In this document: one piece after another, positions 38,967-48,664 of the stretch
Position numbering within the stretch: the stretch's first letter is position 1
Layout: each line of letters begins with the position of its first letter
The notes under the pieces: generated by a model
Seen by the model: only the letters and a program-made list of their open reading frames with translations
Told to the model about the DNA's origin: nothing
Databases searched by the model: none
Origin: Lysobacter antibioticus HS124
GTDB taxonomy: Bacteria > Pseudomonadota > Gammaproteobacteria > Xanthomonadales > Xanthomonadaceae
Reading direction: 5' to 3'
Length of the DNA stretch: 64,000 nucleotides
NCBI RefSeq assembly: GCF_000336385.2
Contig: NZ_HG424452.1
Span: 54,965 to 118,964, forward strand
Position numbers and translations under genes: made by a program

Positions 38967-39971
38967 TCAGTGATACCCCGCGTCCGCCGCGATCTTGCCG
39001 CGGAACACCCGGTACGACCAATACGTGTAGCCCAGGATCGCCGGCAGCAGCACCACCAGGCCGGCCAGCACGAAACCCTGCGACGACGGCGGCGAGGCCG
39101 CGTCCCACAGCGACAGGCCGGGCACGATGTCCGGCCACAGGCCCAGGATCAGGCCGAGGAAGCCGAGCACGAAGAACGCCAGCGCGTGCAGGAACGGATG
39201 GCCGTCGCGGCCCTCGCGCATCACCGAGCGCCACAGCGCCCAGGCGTTGGCGATCACCAGCAAGGGCACGGGGAACAGCCAGAGGAAATTCCCGCCCTCG
39301 AACCAGCGCGCCATGATCCGCGAGTCCAAGAACGGCAGCCAGGCGCTGACCAGACCGATGAACACCGCCACCACCAGCACCAGCGGGCGCGCCAGGGTGC
39401 GCGCGACCTGCTGCATGCGGCCCTCGGTCTTGAGGATCAGCCAGGTCGAGCCGAGCAGGGCGTAGCCGAACACCACCGCCGCGCCGGTCAACATCGAGAA
39501 CGGGCTGAACCAGTCGAACACGCCGCCGACGTACTTGCCTTCCTGCATCGGCATGCCCTCGACCAGGGCGCCGAGGATCACGCCCTGGGCGAAAGCGCAG
39601 AACAGCGAACCCAACGCGAACGCCGCGCCCCAGGCCGGCTTGGCGCGGCGCGCCTTGAACCGGAATTCGAACGCGACGCCGCGGAACACCAAGGCGATCA
39701 GCATCAACAGCACCGGCAGGTACAGCGCCGACAGCACCAGCGCGTAGGCCTTGGGAAACGCCGCCAGCAGCCCGGCGCCGCCGAGCACCAGCCAGGTCTC
39801 GTTGCCGTCCCAGATCGGCGCGGCGGTGTTCATCATATGGTCGAGCTGGCCCTCGTCCTCGGCGAACGGCGCCAGGATGCCCAGGCCGAGCACGAAGCCG
39901 TCCAGCAGCACGTACATCAACACGCCGAAGCCGATCACGCCGAACCAGATCACCGGCAGCCAGTAGTCCAT
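38967..39971 (-). CDS. cydB: Cytochrome bd-type quinol oxidase subunit II
   Basis: Encodes 334 residues with about eight membrane helices. WFGVIGFGVLMYVLLDGFVLGLGIL and the D/E-rich loop with NTAAPIWDGNETWLVLGG are diagnostic for CydB/CioB. With subunit I it reduces O2 to water using quinol, without proton pumping. It lies 31 bases after cydA. No CydX/CydS-like small subunit was recognised in the 270 bases downstream. Confidence 0.93.
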   Translation of the reverse strand: MDYWLPVIWFGVIGFGVLMYVLLDGFVLGLGILAPFAEDEGQLDHMMNTAAPIWDGNETWLVLGGAGLLAAFPKAYALVLSALYLPVLLMLIALVFRGVAFEFRFKARRAKPAWGAAFALGSLFCAFAQGVILGALVEGMPMQEGKYVGGVFDWFSPFSMLTGAAVVFGYALLGSTWLILKTEGRMQQVARTLARPLVLVVAVFIGLVSAWLPFLDSRIMARWFEGGNFLWLFPVPLLVIANAWALWRSVMREGRDGHPFLHALAFFVLGFLGLILGLWPDIVPGLSLWDAASPPSSQGFVLAGLVVLLPAILGYTYWSYRVFRGKIAADAGYH

Positions 39972-40002
39972 CGTTGCACTCCGTCTCGCTATGCGGCGGC
40001 GC

Positions 40003-41406
40003 TCAGGCGCCGGCCTCGCTGGATTCGTCCGGCACCGACAGCGGCCGCGCCGCGGTGCGCTCGCCCTGCACGGTGCGCGGCGGCGGCTCGTGCGGGTGCG
40101 GCCCCTTGGCCACCAGGCGGAACAGGTAGCGGATGCCGGCGCCGAACACGACCAGATAGACCACCGCGAACACGAGCAGCGAGCTCATCACGCTCGCCGC
40201 CTCCACCGTCGGGCTGACCGCGTCGGCGGTGCGCAGCAGGCCGTAGATCACGTAAGGCTGGCGGCCGATCTCGACCACGTACCAGCCGGCCAACAAGGCG
40301 ACGAAGCCGCTCAGGCTCAGCCAGCGCCAGCCGTGCAGGGCCAGGCGCGAGCCGTACAGTCGGCCGCGCCACAACTGCCAGGCCGAGAACAGCGCCACCA
40401 GCAGCATCGCCACGCCCAGCCCGACCATGACCCGGAACGCATAGAACACCGGCTTCACCGGCGGCCGCTCGCTGGCCGGCACCGACTTCAGCGGCTGGAT
40501 GTCGCCGTCCAGGGTGTGGGTCAGGATCAGGCTGCCCAGCTTGGGCACGGCGATTTCGTAATCGTTGCGCTCGGCGGTTTCGTTCGGCACCGCGAACAGG
40601 ATCAGCGGCACGCCCTCGCCGGCCGGCCTGGATTCCCAGTGCGCCTCCATCGCCGCGACCTTGATCGGTTGGTACTCGCGGGTCTTCAGCCCGTGCAGAT
40701 CGCCGACCAGCACCTGCGCCGGCACGGTGATCGCGGCGAATACCGTGGCCGCCTTGAGCATGCGCTTGGCCGCGTCCACGTGCGCGCCGCGCAGCAGATA
40801 GGACGCGGCCACGCCGCCGACCACGAAGCAGGTGGTGATGAACGCCGCCAGCACCATGTGCGTGAGGCGGTACGGGAACGAGGGGTTGAACACGATCGCC
40901 CACCAGTCGGCGGGTTCGAACACGCCGTCGACGATCTTGTAGCCGGCGGGAGTCTGCATCCAACTGTTCGCCGACAAGATCCAGAACGCCGAAATCAGCG
41001 TGCCCAGCGCGACCATGCAGGTGGCGAGGAAATGCATCTTCTCGTCGACCCGGTTCCAGCCGAACAGCATCACGCCGAGGAAGGTCGCTTCCAGGAAGAA
41101 CGCGGTCAGCACCTCATAGGACAGCAGCGGGCCGAGGATGTTGCCGGCCTGTTCGCTGAGCACCGCCCAGTTGGTGCCGAACTGGAAACTCATGACGATG
41201 CCGGACACCACGCCCATGCCGAACGACACGGCGAAGATCTTGGTCCAGAAGAAATACAGATCGCGCCAGCCGGTGTCGCGGGTGCGCAGCCAGCGCCATT
41301 CCACGAACGCCAGCCAGCTCGCCAGGCCGATGGTGAAGGCCGGGAACAGGATATGGAACGAAACCACGAAGCCGAACTGGATCCGCGACAGCAACAGGGC
41401 GTCCAC
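40003..41406 (-). CDS. cydA: Cytochrome bd-type quinol oxidase subunit I (short Q-loop, CIO-like)
   Basis: Encodes 467 residues from a GTG with GGAGG 7 bases upstream. Nine-helix CydA features: SRIQFGFVVSFHILFPAFTIG (heme b595 His), GRQP near the C-terminal helices, and KTREYQPIKVAAMEAHWE starting the Q-loop. That loop is short, as in cyanide-insensitive oxidases (CioA), rather than the long E. coli type. It binds hemes b558, b595 and d and oxidises quinol in the inner membrane. First gene of the cydAB operon. Confidence 0.92.
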   Translation of the reverse strand: MDALLLSRIQFGFVVSFHILFPAFTIGLASWLAFVEWRWLRTRDTGWRDLYFFWTKIFAVSFGMGVVSGIVMSFQFGTNWAVLSEQAGNILGPLLSYEVLTAFFLEATFLGVMLFGWNRVDEKMHFLATCMVALGTLISAFWILSANSWMQTPAGYKIVDGVFEPADWWAIVFNPSFPYRLTHMVLAAFITTCFVVGGVAASYLLRGAHVDAAKRMLKAATVFAAITVPAQVLVGDLHGLKTREYQPIKVAAMEAHWESRPAGEGVPLILFAVPNETAERNDYEIAVPKLGSLILTHTLDGDIQPLKSVPASERPPVKPVFYAFRVMVGLGVAMLLVALFSAWQLWRGRLYGSRLALHGWRWLSLSGFVALLAGWYVVEIGRQPYVIYGLLRTADAVSPTVEAASVMSSLLVFAVVYLVVFGAGIRYLFRLVAKGPHPHEPPPRTVQGERTAARPLSVPDESSEAGA

Positions 41407-41892
41407 GCGATTGCCTCCACGGCGCGATGCGTGCGCCGGCCGGGTCATATTGCGTCGCAGCACGCGACCGCGACGACGGCTTGCCGGAACCACATAAACC
41501 GCAAAGCCGGTGAGCGCAGCGTGGTGGCGGCTTGCCCGAAGCCCGCGCACGAACGCAAACACCGTCGCCGCAAGGCCCGTACCGCCGCCACCGGCCGCAC
41601 CGCCGCAGCGCCGAACGCCGGCGCCCCTGCGACAAACCGCAGCACGCCCGCGCAAGCCGATTCCGCCCCGTTGCCCGCCCCTCACCCGAGTTTTGCGCAA
41701 ACCCTCTCACCGCCCCCATCCCCGATTCCGCAAACCCCGTCGCCCCGGCTTTCGCCCCTACCGATTCCCCTCTCCCGATTCCCGCCCTCCAATCCCGAAT
41801 CCCCGCTCCCCCGTGACCAACGGCCGACCCGCCCGCCCCCACCCGGCTGCTACCCTGCGCACACTTTTGTCCCACGCCCCAGAGCCCGCTCC
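41407..41892. other. Divergent spacer with ATTCCC-type repeats
   Basis: The 486 bases between cydA and the S9 peptidase contain no supported gene. From 41720 to 41813 the sequence is a pyrimidine-rich block with repeated CCCGATTCC / AATCCCGAATCCCC units (GGGATTCGGG on the other strand), an intergenic repeat type also seen at 61380-61402. No FNR/Anr-type box was recognised before cydA. Confidence 0.4.
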
Positions 41893-44262
41893 ATGCGCAT
41901 CTCCTTCGCCACGCTCGCCGCGCTGCCCTGCGCCCTGCTCGCCACCGCCGCGTTCGCCCAAAGCGCGCCGCTGACCCTGGCCGACACCATGGCCAACCCG
42001 GACTGGATCGGCGCACCGGTCGAGGCCGCTTGGTGGGCCTGGGACGGCCAGCGCGTGCAGTACCAGCTCAAGCGCGACGATTCGATCATCCGCGACACCT
42101 GGCAGGCCGGCGTCGCCGGCGGCGCGCCGCAACGCGTCGACGGCGCGGCGCGCGCCGAACTCGACGCCGCGGCGCCGGTCTACGACGCCCAGCGCACGCG
42201 CATGGCCTTCGTCCGCAATGGCGACGTGTTCGTGCGCGATCTGCGCAGCGGCGCGCTGACCCAGGTCACCCGCAGCAACGACACCGAGGCGCGTCCGCAG
42301 TTCGGCCGCGACGGCAACCTGGTGTTCCGGGTCGACAACCAGTGGTACCAGTGGCGCGCCGGCCAGGGCGTGAGCCAGGCCGCGCAGGTGCGCGCCGAGA
42401 ACGACCCGGCCAAGGCGCCCAAGGCCGACGCGCTGCGCGATTTCCAACTGGCGACCATCGACACCTTGCGCAACGACCGCGCCCAGCGCGAGGCCGCGCG
42501 CGAGCAGGACGAGGCCTGGCGCCGCGCCGACCCCAGCCGCGCGCCCAGGCCGGTCTACCTCGGCGACGAGGTCGAGATCGCCGACAGCGCGCTGTCGCCG
42601 GACGCGCGCTACCTGCTGGTGGTGACCCAGGCCAAGAAAGGCGACGCCGGCCAGGGCGGCAAGATGCCCAAGTACGTGACCGAATCGGGCTACGAGGAAT
42701 TCGAGGAAGTCCGCACCCGCGTCGGCCGCAACGCCCCCCTGGCGCAGAAGCTGTGGCTGATCGATGTCGCCAACGCCAAGGCCAGCGAACTCAAGTTCGA
42801 CGCGCTGCCGGGCATCGCCGTCGACCCGCTGGCGGCGCTGCGCAAGGCGGCCAAGCAGGAGCCGCTCAAGGGCGACCGCCCGGTGCGGGTGGAAACCGAT
42901 GGCGACGGCAGCGGCGTGTCGATCCGCTGGAGCGACGACGGCCGCCAGGCCGCGGTGCTGATCCGCGCGATCGACAACAAGGACCGCTGGCTGGCCTCGG
43001 TCGACCTGGCCCAGGCCAAGCTGCAGACCCGCCACCGGCTCACCGATCCGGCCTGGATCGGCTGGAACTTCAACGATTTCGGCTGGACCCCGGACGGCGC
43101 GCTGTGGCTGCTGTCGGAACAGAGCGGCTATTCGCACCTCTACCTCAGCGACGGCGGCGCGCCGCGCGCGCTGACCTCGGGCCAGTGGGAGGTCTCCGAG
43201 CCGCGCCTGTCCGCCGACGGCAAGAGCTTCTACTTCCTGTGCAACCGCAAGTGGCCGGGCGACTACGAAGTCTGCGCGGTCGATCGCAACGGCGGCGCCG
43301 TGCGCGAGGTCACCGCACTCGACGGCGTGGAGAACTTCGCCCTGTCGCCGGACGGCCGCAAGCTGCTGGTGCGCTATTCCGACAGCTATCTGCCGCCGCA
43401 GCTGGCGGTGGTCGGCAGCGACGGCGAAGGCCTGACCAAGCTCACCGACACCCGCAAGGACGCGTTCAAGGCGCGCGACTGGATCCGTCCGGAGTACGTG
43501 CAGATCCCGTCCAAGCACGGCGCCGGCACGGTCTGGGGCAAGTACTACGGGCCCAAGACCGTCGAACCGGGCAAGAAGTACCCGGTGGTGATGTTCGTGC
43601 ACGGCGCCGGCTACCTGCAGAACGTCAGCGCGCGCTACCCGAACTACTTCCGCGAGCAGATGTTCCACAACCTGCTGGTGCAGGAAGGCTACATCGTGCT
43701 CGACTTGGACTACCGCGCCTCGGAAGGCTACGGCCGCGACTGGCGCACCGCGATCTACCGCCAGATGGGCCATCCGGAACTGGAGGACTACCTGGACGGC
43801 CTGGACTGGCTGGTCGCCCACAAACAGGGCGACCGCGACCGCGCCGGCATCTACGGCGGCTCCTACGGCGGCTTCATGACCTTCATGGCGCTGTTCCGCA
43901 GTCCCGGCACGTTCAAGGCCGGCGCCGCGCTGCGCCCGGTCGCCGACTGGTCGCAGTACAACCACGAGTACACCTCGAACATCCTCAACACCCCCGAGCT
44001 CGATCCGGAGGCGTACAAGAAGTCCTCGCCGATCGAGTACGCCGCCGGGCTCAAGGACAACCTGCTGATCGCCCACGGCATGATCGACGACAACGTGTTC
44101 TTCAAGGACTCGGTGATGATGACCCAGAAGCTGATCGAACTGCGCAAGGACAAGTGGGAGATCGCGCCGTATCCGCTGGAGCGCCACGGCTTCGTCCATC
44201 CGGACGCCTGGTACGACGAGTACCGGCGCATCCATGAGCTGTTCAACCGCACGCTGAAGTAA
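41893..44262 (+). CDS. Secreted S9-family prolyl peptidase
   Basis: Encodes 789 residues: signal peptide (MRISFATLAALPCALLATAAFA), a beta-propeller region of about 500 residues with repeated Ser-Pro-Asp-Gly-like blades (ALSPDARYLLVV, ALSPDGRKLLVRY), then an alpha/beta hydrolase domain. The catalytic triad is S657 (GGSYGGF), D732/D733 (MIDDNV) and H765 (ERHGF). The order fits dipeptidyl- or acylaminoacyl-peptidases of family S9. It should cleave short, often Pro-containing peptides in the periplasm or outside. Start chosen at the ATG preceding the signal peptide. Monocistronic. Confidence 0.88.
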   Translation: MRISFATLAALPCALLATAAFAQSAPLTLADTMANPDWIGAPVEAAWWAWDGQRVQYQLKRDDSIIRDTWQAGVAGGAPQRVDGAARAELDAAAPVYDAQRTRMAFVRNGDVFVRDLRSGALTQVTRSNDTEARPQFGRDGNLVFRVDNQWYQWRAGQGVSQAAQVRAENDPAKAPKADALRDFQLATIDTLRNDRAQREAAREQDEAWRRADPSRAPRPVYLGDEVEIADSALSPDARYLLVVTQAKKGDAGQGGKMPKYVTESGYEEFEEVRTRVGRNAPLAQKLWLIDVANAKASELKFDALPGIAVDPLAALRKAAKQEPLKGDRPVRVETDGDGSGVSIRWSDDGRQAAVLIRAIDNKDRWLASVDLAQAKLQTRHRLTDPAWIGWNFNDFGWTPDGALWLLSEQSGYSHLYLSDGGAPRALTSGQWEVSEPRLSADGKSFYFLCNRKWPGDYEVCAVDRNGGAVREVTALDGVENFALSPDGRKLLVRYSDSYLPPQLAVVGSDGEGLTKLTDTRKDAFKARDWIRPEYVQIPSKHGAGTVWGKYYGPKTVEPGKKYPVVMFVHGAGYLQNVSARYPNYFREQMFHNLLVQEGYIVLDLDYRASEGYGRDWRTAIYRQMGHPELEDYLDGLDWLVAHKQGDRDRAGIYGGSYGGFMTFMALFRSPGTFKAGAALRPVADWSQYNHEYTSNILNTPELDPEAYKKSSPIEYAAGLKDNLLIAHGMIDDNVFFKDSVMMTQKLIELRKDKWEIAPYPLERHGFVHPDAWYDEYRRIHELFNRTLK

Positions 44263-44441
44263 GCGAAGCCGGTCAGCAGGACGGAGGAGCGAGCAACGAG
44301 GGGGAGCCGGGCGCTCCCCCCGGCGCGGGTTGCTTATCCGTCGTCCCGGTCTCCTCCGCGGCCGCCGCTGCGACAGGCCGCCGCAGGCGGCGGTCTGACC
44401 CAAATCAAATCCGTGCCGGCCGACGCCGCTAGAATGCGCGG

Positions 44442-45341
44442 ATGAACGATTTCGACCGCGTACGCGACTACCTCACCGGCCTGCAGGACCGCATCTGCGC
44501 CGCCATCGAACAGGCCGACGGCGGCGCCCGCTTCGTCGAAGACCCGTGGCAGCGCGCCGAAGGCGGCGGCGGGCGCACCCGCGTGCTGCGCGGCGGCAAG
44601 GTGTTCGAGCAAGCCGGGATCGGCTTCTCCGACGTGTCAGGCAGCAAGCTGCCGCCCTCGGCCAGCGCGGCGCGGCCGGAACTGGCCGGCGCCTCCTGGC
44701 GCGCGGTCGGGGTGTCGCTGGTGTTCCATCCGCACAACCCCTACCTGCCGACCACCCACGCCAACGTGCGCCACTTCCGCGCCATGCGCGACGGCGAAAC
44801 CGTGGCCTGGTGGTTCGGCGGCGGTTTCGACCTGACCCCGTTCTATCCCTTCGACGAAGACGTGCGCCATTGGCACCGCACTGCGCGCGCGCTGTGCGAG
44901 CCGTTCGGCGGCGACGAGCGCTACCGGGCGCACAAACGCTGGTGCGACGAGTACTTCTTCCTCAAGCACCGCAACGAAACCCGCGGCGTCGGCGGTCTGT
45001 TCTTCGACGATCTGCACGAGGACTTCGAACGCGACTTCGCCTACCAGCGTGCGGTCGGCGACGGGTTCCTCGACGCCTACCTGCCGCTGATCGAACGTCG
45101 CCGCGACACGCCCTACGGCGAACGCGAACGCCAGTTCCAGTTGTACCGCCGCGGCCGCTACGTCGAATTCAATCTGGTCTTCGACCGCGGCACCCTGTTC
45201 GGTCTGCAGTCCGGCGGCCGCACCGAATCGATCCTGATGAGCCTGCCGCCGCTGGTGCGCTGGGAATACGGCTTCCAACCCGAAGCCGGCAGCGACGAGG
45301 CGCGGCTGGCGGAGTATCTGGTGCCGCGGGACTGGATCTGA
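44442..45341 (+). CDS. hemF: Oxygen-dependent coproporphyrinogen-III oxidase
   Basis: Encodes 299 residues, the standard length. Conserved HemF segments are present: [71 protein letters not shown] and [19 protein letters not shown]. It converts coproporphyrinogen III to protoporphyrinogen IX with O2 in haem synthesis, in the cytoplasm. Its closeness to the haem-requiring bd oxidase locus may be incidental. Single gene. Confidence 0.96.
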   Translation: MNDFDRVRDYLTGLQDRICAAIEQADGGARFVEDPWQRAEGGGGRTRVLRGGKVFEQAGIGFSDVSGSKLPPSASAARPELAGASWRAVGVSLVFHPHNPYLPTTHANVRHFRAMRDGETVAWWFGGGFDLTPFYPFDEDVRHWHRTARALCEPFGGDERYRAHKRWCDEYFFLKHRNETRGVGGLFFDDLHEDFERDFAYQRAVGDGFLDAYLPLIERRRDTPYGERERQFQLYRRGRYVEFNLVFDRGTLFGLQSGGRTESILMSLPPLVRWEYGFQPEAGSDEARLAEYLVPRDWI

Positions 45342-45423
45342 AGGAACGCAGATCACCGGATGGAAAGCCTGAGACCGCAGGCACCGCGCGAACGCGCTCG
45401 CCCCGCGCGTCGCCCGTCGTCTC

Positions 45424-45906
45424 CTACTCGCCGACTCCCCGCTTCAAGATCGTGATGCGCCCGTTGGTCTCCAGCATCGCCACCTCGATCTGATCGACTT
45501 CGTCGCAGTCGTTCTCGCGCATCGCTTTTTCGAAGTCGGCGCGGCTGACCAGCTCGCGCCGCAGTACCTGACGCAGCACTCGGCCGTGGCGCGCCAGCAC
45601 CACCGGCTCGCCTTCCAGCAGGCGCTCGGCGCGCTCGCTGCGCGCGGCGACGTAGCCGACCGCCCAGTTCAGCGCCATCAGCGTCGCCGCCAGCAGCAGG
45701 CCGCCGCCGACCGAGGTGTCGCTGCCGAGCAGGGCGTTCTGCACCGCGTTGCCGAGCAGCACGATCAGCAGCATGTCGAACGAGGTGAACTGGCCCATGG
45801 TGCGCTTGCCCGACAGCCGGATCAGCGCCAGCAGCACGAAATAGACCACGCAGGCCCGCAGCGGGTAGTGCCACCAGGGCATAGACAGATCGAAGGCTTC
45901 GGACAT
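45424..45906 (-). CDS. DUF421 (YetF-like) membrane protein
   Basis: Encodes 160 residues: three N-terminal membrane helices (about 18-90; FVLLALIRLSGKRTMGQFTSFD, the family signature, and LLLAATLMALNWAVGY), then a small soluble DUF421 domain (GEPVVLARHGRVLRQVLRRELVSRADFEKAMREN). Function is unknown; some YetF-family members affect spore or envelope integrity. It is divergent from a TonB-dependent receptor and shares a 310-base control region with a Fur-like site. Confidence 0.85.
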   Translation of the reverse strand: MSEAFDLSMPWWHYPLRACVVYFVLLALIRLSGKRTMGQFTSFDMLLIVLLGNAVQNALLGSDTSVGGGLLLAATLMALNWAVGYVAARSERAERLLEGEPVVLARHGRVLRQVLRRELVSRADFEKAMRENDCDEVDQIEVAMLETNGRITILKRGVGE

Positions 45907-46216
45907 CGGCACGGCTCCGCATCGATTGGACGCCGCCGCGGCCGCACCGCGACGGCAGGACGCGTCGATTCTGGACCGCGATCGCGTGCAGCGCGCGTGC
46001 AGCCGCCGGCATGCGGCCGTGTCGCGCAATGTGCGCCGCGTCACCTGTTGAGTTTGATTCGCATTTGCATCTTCTGCGCCGCCATCGCAGAATGCGCACG
46101 CTTCGCCCGCCCGTGATTTCAGCCAGCGCGGAGCCTCTCCCACATCCGCGCAGAACCGGCGCCCGGCGACCGTCCGGCGGCGCGCGTTCGCGCCCCTGCC
46201 GAAGGAACGCCGCCCG
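45907..46216. promoter_or_regulatory. Divergent control region, DUF421 / TonB receptor
   Basis: This 310-base spacer has no gene. It contains the Fur-like site at 46049-46065 and GAAGGAAC before the receptor ATG. The remainder shows no other recognised element. Confidence 0.4.
46049..46065. promoter_or_regulatory. Fur-like box upstream of TonB receptor
   Basis: On the minus strand the site reads AATGCGAATCAAACTCA, close to the form AATGCGAATCATTCTCA found before many iron/haem receptors. Only the right half deviates (AAA for ATT). It is about 150 bases before the receptor start. Confidence 0.5.
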
Positions 46217-48208
46217 ATGTCCGCCTCTTCCTCCCGCCTGCTGTCCGGCCTGGCCCTGCTCGCCTGCGCGCCGCTGGCGCATGCGGCCGACGCCGCCGAC
46301 AGCGGCGACAGCGCCCGCACCCTGGACGCGATCACTGTGGTCGCCGAGCGCGAGCCCGGCAATTTCGACCTCGATCGCGGCGAGATCGAACTGACCCAGG
46401 CTTCCGATCTCGGCGACCTGCTGTCGAACGAATCCGGCGTGGCGGTCGGCGGCGGCTCGCCGGTGGCGCAGAAGGTCTATGTGCGCGGCTTCGAAGACAC
46501 CCTGCTCAACGTCACCATCGACGGCGCGCAGGAACCGGCCGAGCTCTATCACCACCAGACCCGGGTGCAGATCGAACCGGAGTTCATCAAGTCGATCGAA
46601 CTCGACGCCGGCGCGGGCGCAGCCACCGCCGGCGCCGGCGCGCTGACCGGCGCGATGCGGGTGCGCACCCGCGACGCCTTCGACCTGCTGCGCCCCGGCC
46701 AGGACGCCGGCGTCCTGATCAAAGCCCAGGCCGGAATCAACGGCGAGAACAGCGCCAAGGGCGTGCTGGCCGGCTACGGCCGCCTGTCCGACCGGCTCGG
46801 CCTGCTCGCCACCTACGTCTACCAGGACGGCGGCGACTACGACGACGGCCACGGCGACCGGGTCAAGCCGACCGCCTACCGCCACGAACGCGCCCAGGCC
46901 AAGCTCAGCGGCCTGTTCGACGCGCACCAGTTCGATGTCTCGGCCGAGCAGTTGGAAGACACCGGCACGTACTACGAACGCCCGCACATGACCAACTTCA
47001 CCGGCCGCTACGTGCTGTCCGACCACCGCATGCGCCGCACCACCTACGCTTACGAGCACCGCTTCGATCCCGACGGCGACGCGCTCAACCTGCGCTTCAA
47101 CGCCTACCGCACCCGCAGCGACTACCAGAACCGGCGCAACACCACCGGCCTGCTGTACGGCTGGGGCGAGCAGACCAGCACCGGCTTCGACCTGCGCAAC
47201 ACCTCGGCCCGGGACGCGCTGTCGCTGACCTACGGCGTGGACTACCGCAGCGACCGTCTGCACGCGCTGCAGCAGGCTACGCCGCGCCCGTTCTGGGGCC
47301 GCACCGAGCAGACCGCCACGGTGTTCGGCGCTTACGCTCAAGGCGATTGGCAGGCGTCGCCGCAGTGGAAGCTGTCGGCCGGCCTGCGCTGGGACGACTA
47401 CCGGCACAAGGGCGAATCCGGCATCAGCGCCGGCGCGCGCAACGATCAGGCCAGGCTCAGCCCCAACCTGTCGCTGACCTGGACCCCGGTCGAATCGCTG
47501 AGCCTGCGCGCGGCCTATTCGGAAGCCTTCCGCGGCGTGACCATCCGCGAGGCCTTCTTCAGCTCGCTCTACACCCATCGCGGCGACCTCGACGGCGAAC
47601 GCGCCGACAACCTGGAGATCGGCATCGCCTGGGAGCGCGACGGTTTCTTCGCCCGCGCCACCGCCTTCCGCCAGCACATCGACGACTACATCAGTGCGGT
47701 CTACGACGGCGCCAGCGCCTGGGGCTACTGGGAGAACGTCGGCCAGGCCGAGGTCGACGGCTACGAGGCCGAGATCGGCCAACGCTGGGAGCGCATGGGC
47801 TGGCGCCTGGGCGTGTGGAACTCGGACAACAAGCTCGACGGCCGCCCGCTCAACGACGCCGACCTCGGCCTGGGCACCCGCATCGGCCGCACCTGGACCG
47901 CGCGCTTCGACTGGCAGCCGGCCTCGGCCCGGGCCGACTACGCGATCCGTGCGCGCCTGGTCGAGGACGAGCGCAACTCCATCGCCGCCGGTGCGCCGGA
48001 CAAGCCCGGCTATGCGGTAGTCGACGTGATGGCGAACTGGAACCTGCTCGGCGACGACCGGCTCAAGCTCGGCGCGGCGGTCAACAACCTGTTCGACCGC
48101 TTCTATTACGACCACGGCACTTATGGCTATCAGGCCGGGACCAAGAGCTACATCGGCTTCCCCTCGCCGGGCCGCGAGCTGTCGTTGTCGCTGACCTACC
48201 GGTTCTGA
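46217..48208 (+). CDS. TonB-dependent outer-membrane receptor
   Basis: Encodes 663 residues with a signal peptide (cleavage near AHAAD). The TonB box is DAITVVAERE (about 36-45), followed by a plug domain (LSNESGVAVGGGSPVAQKVYVRGF, about 60-160) and a 22-strand barrel ending in SLSLTYRF, the terminal aromatic residue required for Bam insertion. GLRWDDYRH and VNNLFDRFYYDHG are typical receptor segments. Substrate unknown; a ferric siderophore or other metal complex is suggested by the upstream Fur-like box. The size is near the lower end for siderophore receptors. Confidence 0.88.
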   Translation: MSASSSRLLSGLALLACAPLAHAADAADSGDSARTLDAITVVAEREPGNFDLDRGEIELTQASDLGDLLSNESGVAVGGGSPVAQKVYVRGFEDTLLNVTIDGAQEPAELYHHQTRVQIEPEFIKSIELDAGAGAATAGAGALTGAMRVRTRDAFDLLRPGQDAGVLIKAQAGINGENSAKGVLAGYGRLSDRLGLLATYVYQDGGDYDDGHGDRVKPTAYRHERAQAKLSGLFDAHQFDVSAEQLEDTGTYYERPHMTNFTGRYVLSDHRMRRTTYAYEHRFDPDGDALNLRFNAYRTRSDYQNRRNTTGLLYGWGEQTSTGFDLRNTSARDALSLTYGVDYRSDRLHALQQATPRPFWGRTEQTATVFGAYAQGDWQASPQWKLSAGLRWDDYRHKGESGISAGARNDQARLSPNLSLTWTPVESLSLRAAYSEAFRGVTIREAFFSSLYTHRGDLDGERADNLEIGIAWERDGFFARATAFRQHIDDYISAVYDGASAWGYWENVGQAEVDGYEAEIGQRWERMGWRLGVWNSDNKLDGRPLNDADLGLGTRIGRTWTARFDWQPASARADYAIRARLVEDERNSIAAGAPDKPGYAVVDVMANWNLLGDDRLKLGAAVNNLFDRFYYDHGTYGYQAGTKSYIGFPSPGRELSLSLTYRF

Positions 48209-48421
48209 GGTCGGCGCCGTCGCGCGCACGGGCCGGCCGGGGACCCGGCCGGCCCGTGCGCTGGGGGCATCGGTGGGGGCGATACGGGCATGCCGGCGCG
48301 TTCGAGCAAAGACTCGCCACGAAGTTGGCACATTTATATAGTTAACTGTGACTGGATTAATGTCGGCACCGCCGCACATTAACTCGCTGAATGAAATCGG
48401 CCCGCGGCACTTTCCATGGCA
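48209..48421. other. Intergenic with AT-rich patch, no gene seen
   Basis: The 213 bases after the receptor gene contain CATTTATATAGTTAACTGTGAC (about 48330-48351 in part), much more AT-rich than the surroundings. No receptor terminator with a T-tract was found. Confidence 0.35.
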
Positions 48422-48552
48422 CAAATAAAAAGCCCCGCGGGCAGGGGGGGCCGGCGGGGCTGGTGGAGCGGGACCTGGGGAGGGGTCGTACGCTCCGGGG
48501 GATCACTCCAGGGGAGGGAGAGATCAGCGACAGACGTTGCATCTGTCGCGGC
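48422..48552 (-). ncRNA. sX13: Candidate small RNA downstream of polA, sX13-like
   Basis: On the minus strand a perfect 8-bp hairpin (GCGACAGA, 7-base loop, TCTGTCGC; 48527-48549) is followed by a C-rich stretch with CTCCCTCCCC, ATCCCCC and a GACC-CCTCCCCA-GGTC stem-loop. It ends in a C-rich-loop terminator with a T-rich tail (48424-48461). C-rich loops, length (about 115-130 nt) and position downstream of polA match xanthomonad sX13, as I remember it; Spot 42 of E. coli also follows polA. C-rich loops pair with G-rich sites of target mRNAs. The 5' end is approximate; CATATA (about 48552-48557 region) is a possible -10. No protein frame fits. Confidence 0.55.
48424..48461 (-). terminator. Intrinsic terminator (sRNA / polA)
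   Basis: On the minus strand AGCCCCGC (48461-48454) pairs with GCGGGGCT (48438-48431) around a C-rich loop, followed by TTTTATTT. It would end the candidate sRNA and any polA read-through. Confidence 0.85.
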
Positions 48553-48664
48553 CTATATGACCATCTCCCACATGGATAGTTCGTGAAGATCGGAGTTAAT
48601 AATTTGTTGGATTCAGGAGTGATTCATTAAGCCCACTCCAGCAAAATCAATAGCTTCCAGATAA
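48553..48664. other. AT-rich leader between polA and sRNA
   Basis: The 112 bases after the polA stop are strikingly AT-rich for this genome (for example GTTAATAATTTGTTGG at 48595-48610). No gene or hairpin is obvious; it probably contains the sRNA promoter. Confidence 0.35.

Noticed and set aside
45353..48424. A frame of about 1000 codons on the minus strand opposite the TonB receptor
   Set aside because: Shadow frame; it runs through the divergent promoter and the DUF421 gene in the wrong frame, and has no motifs.
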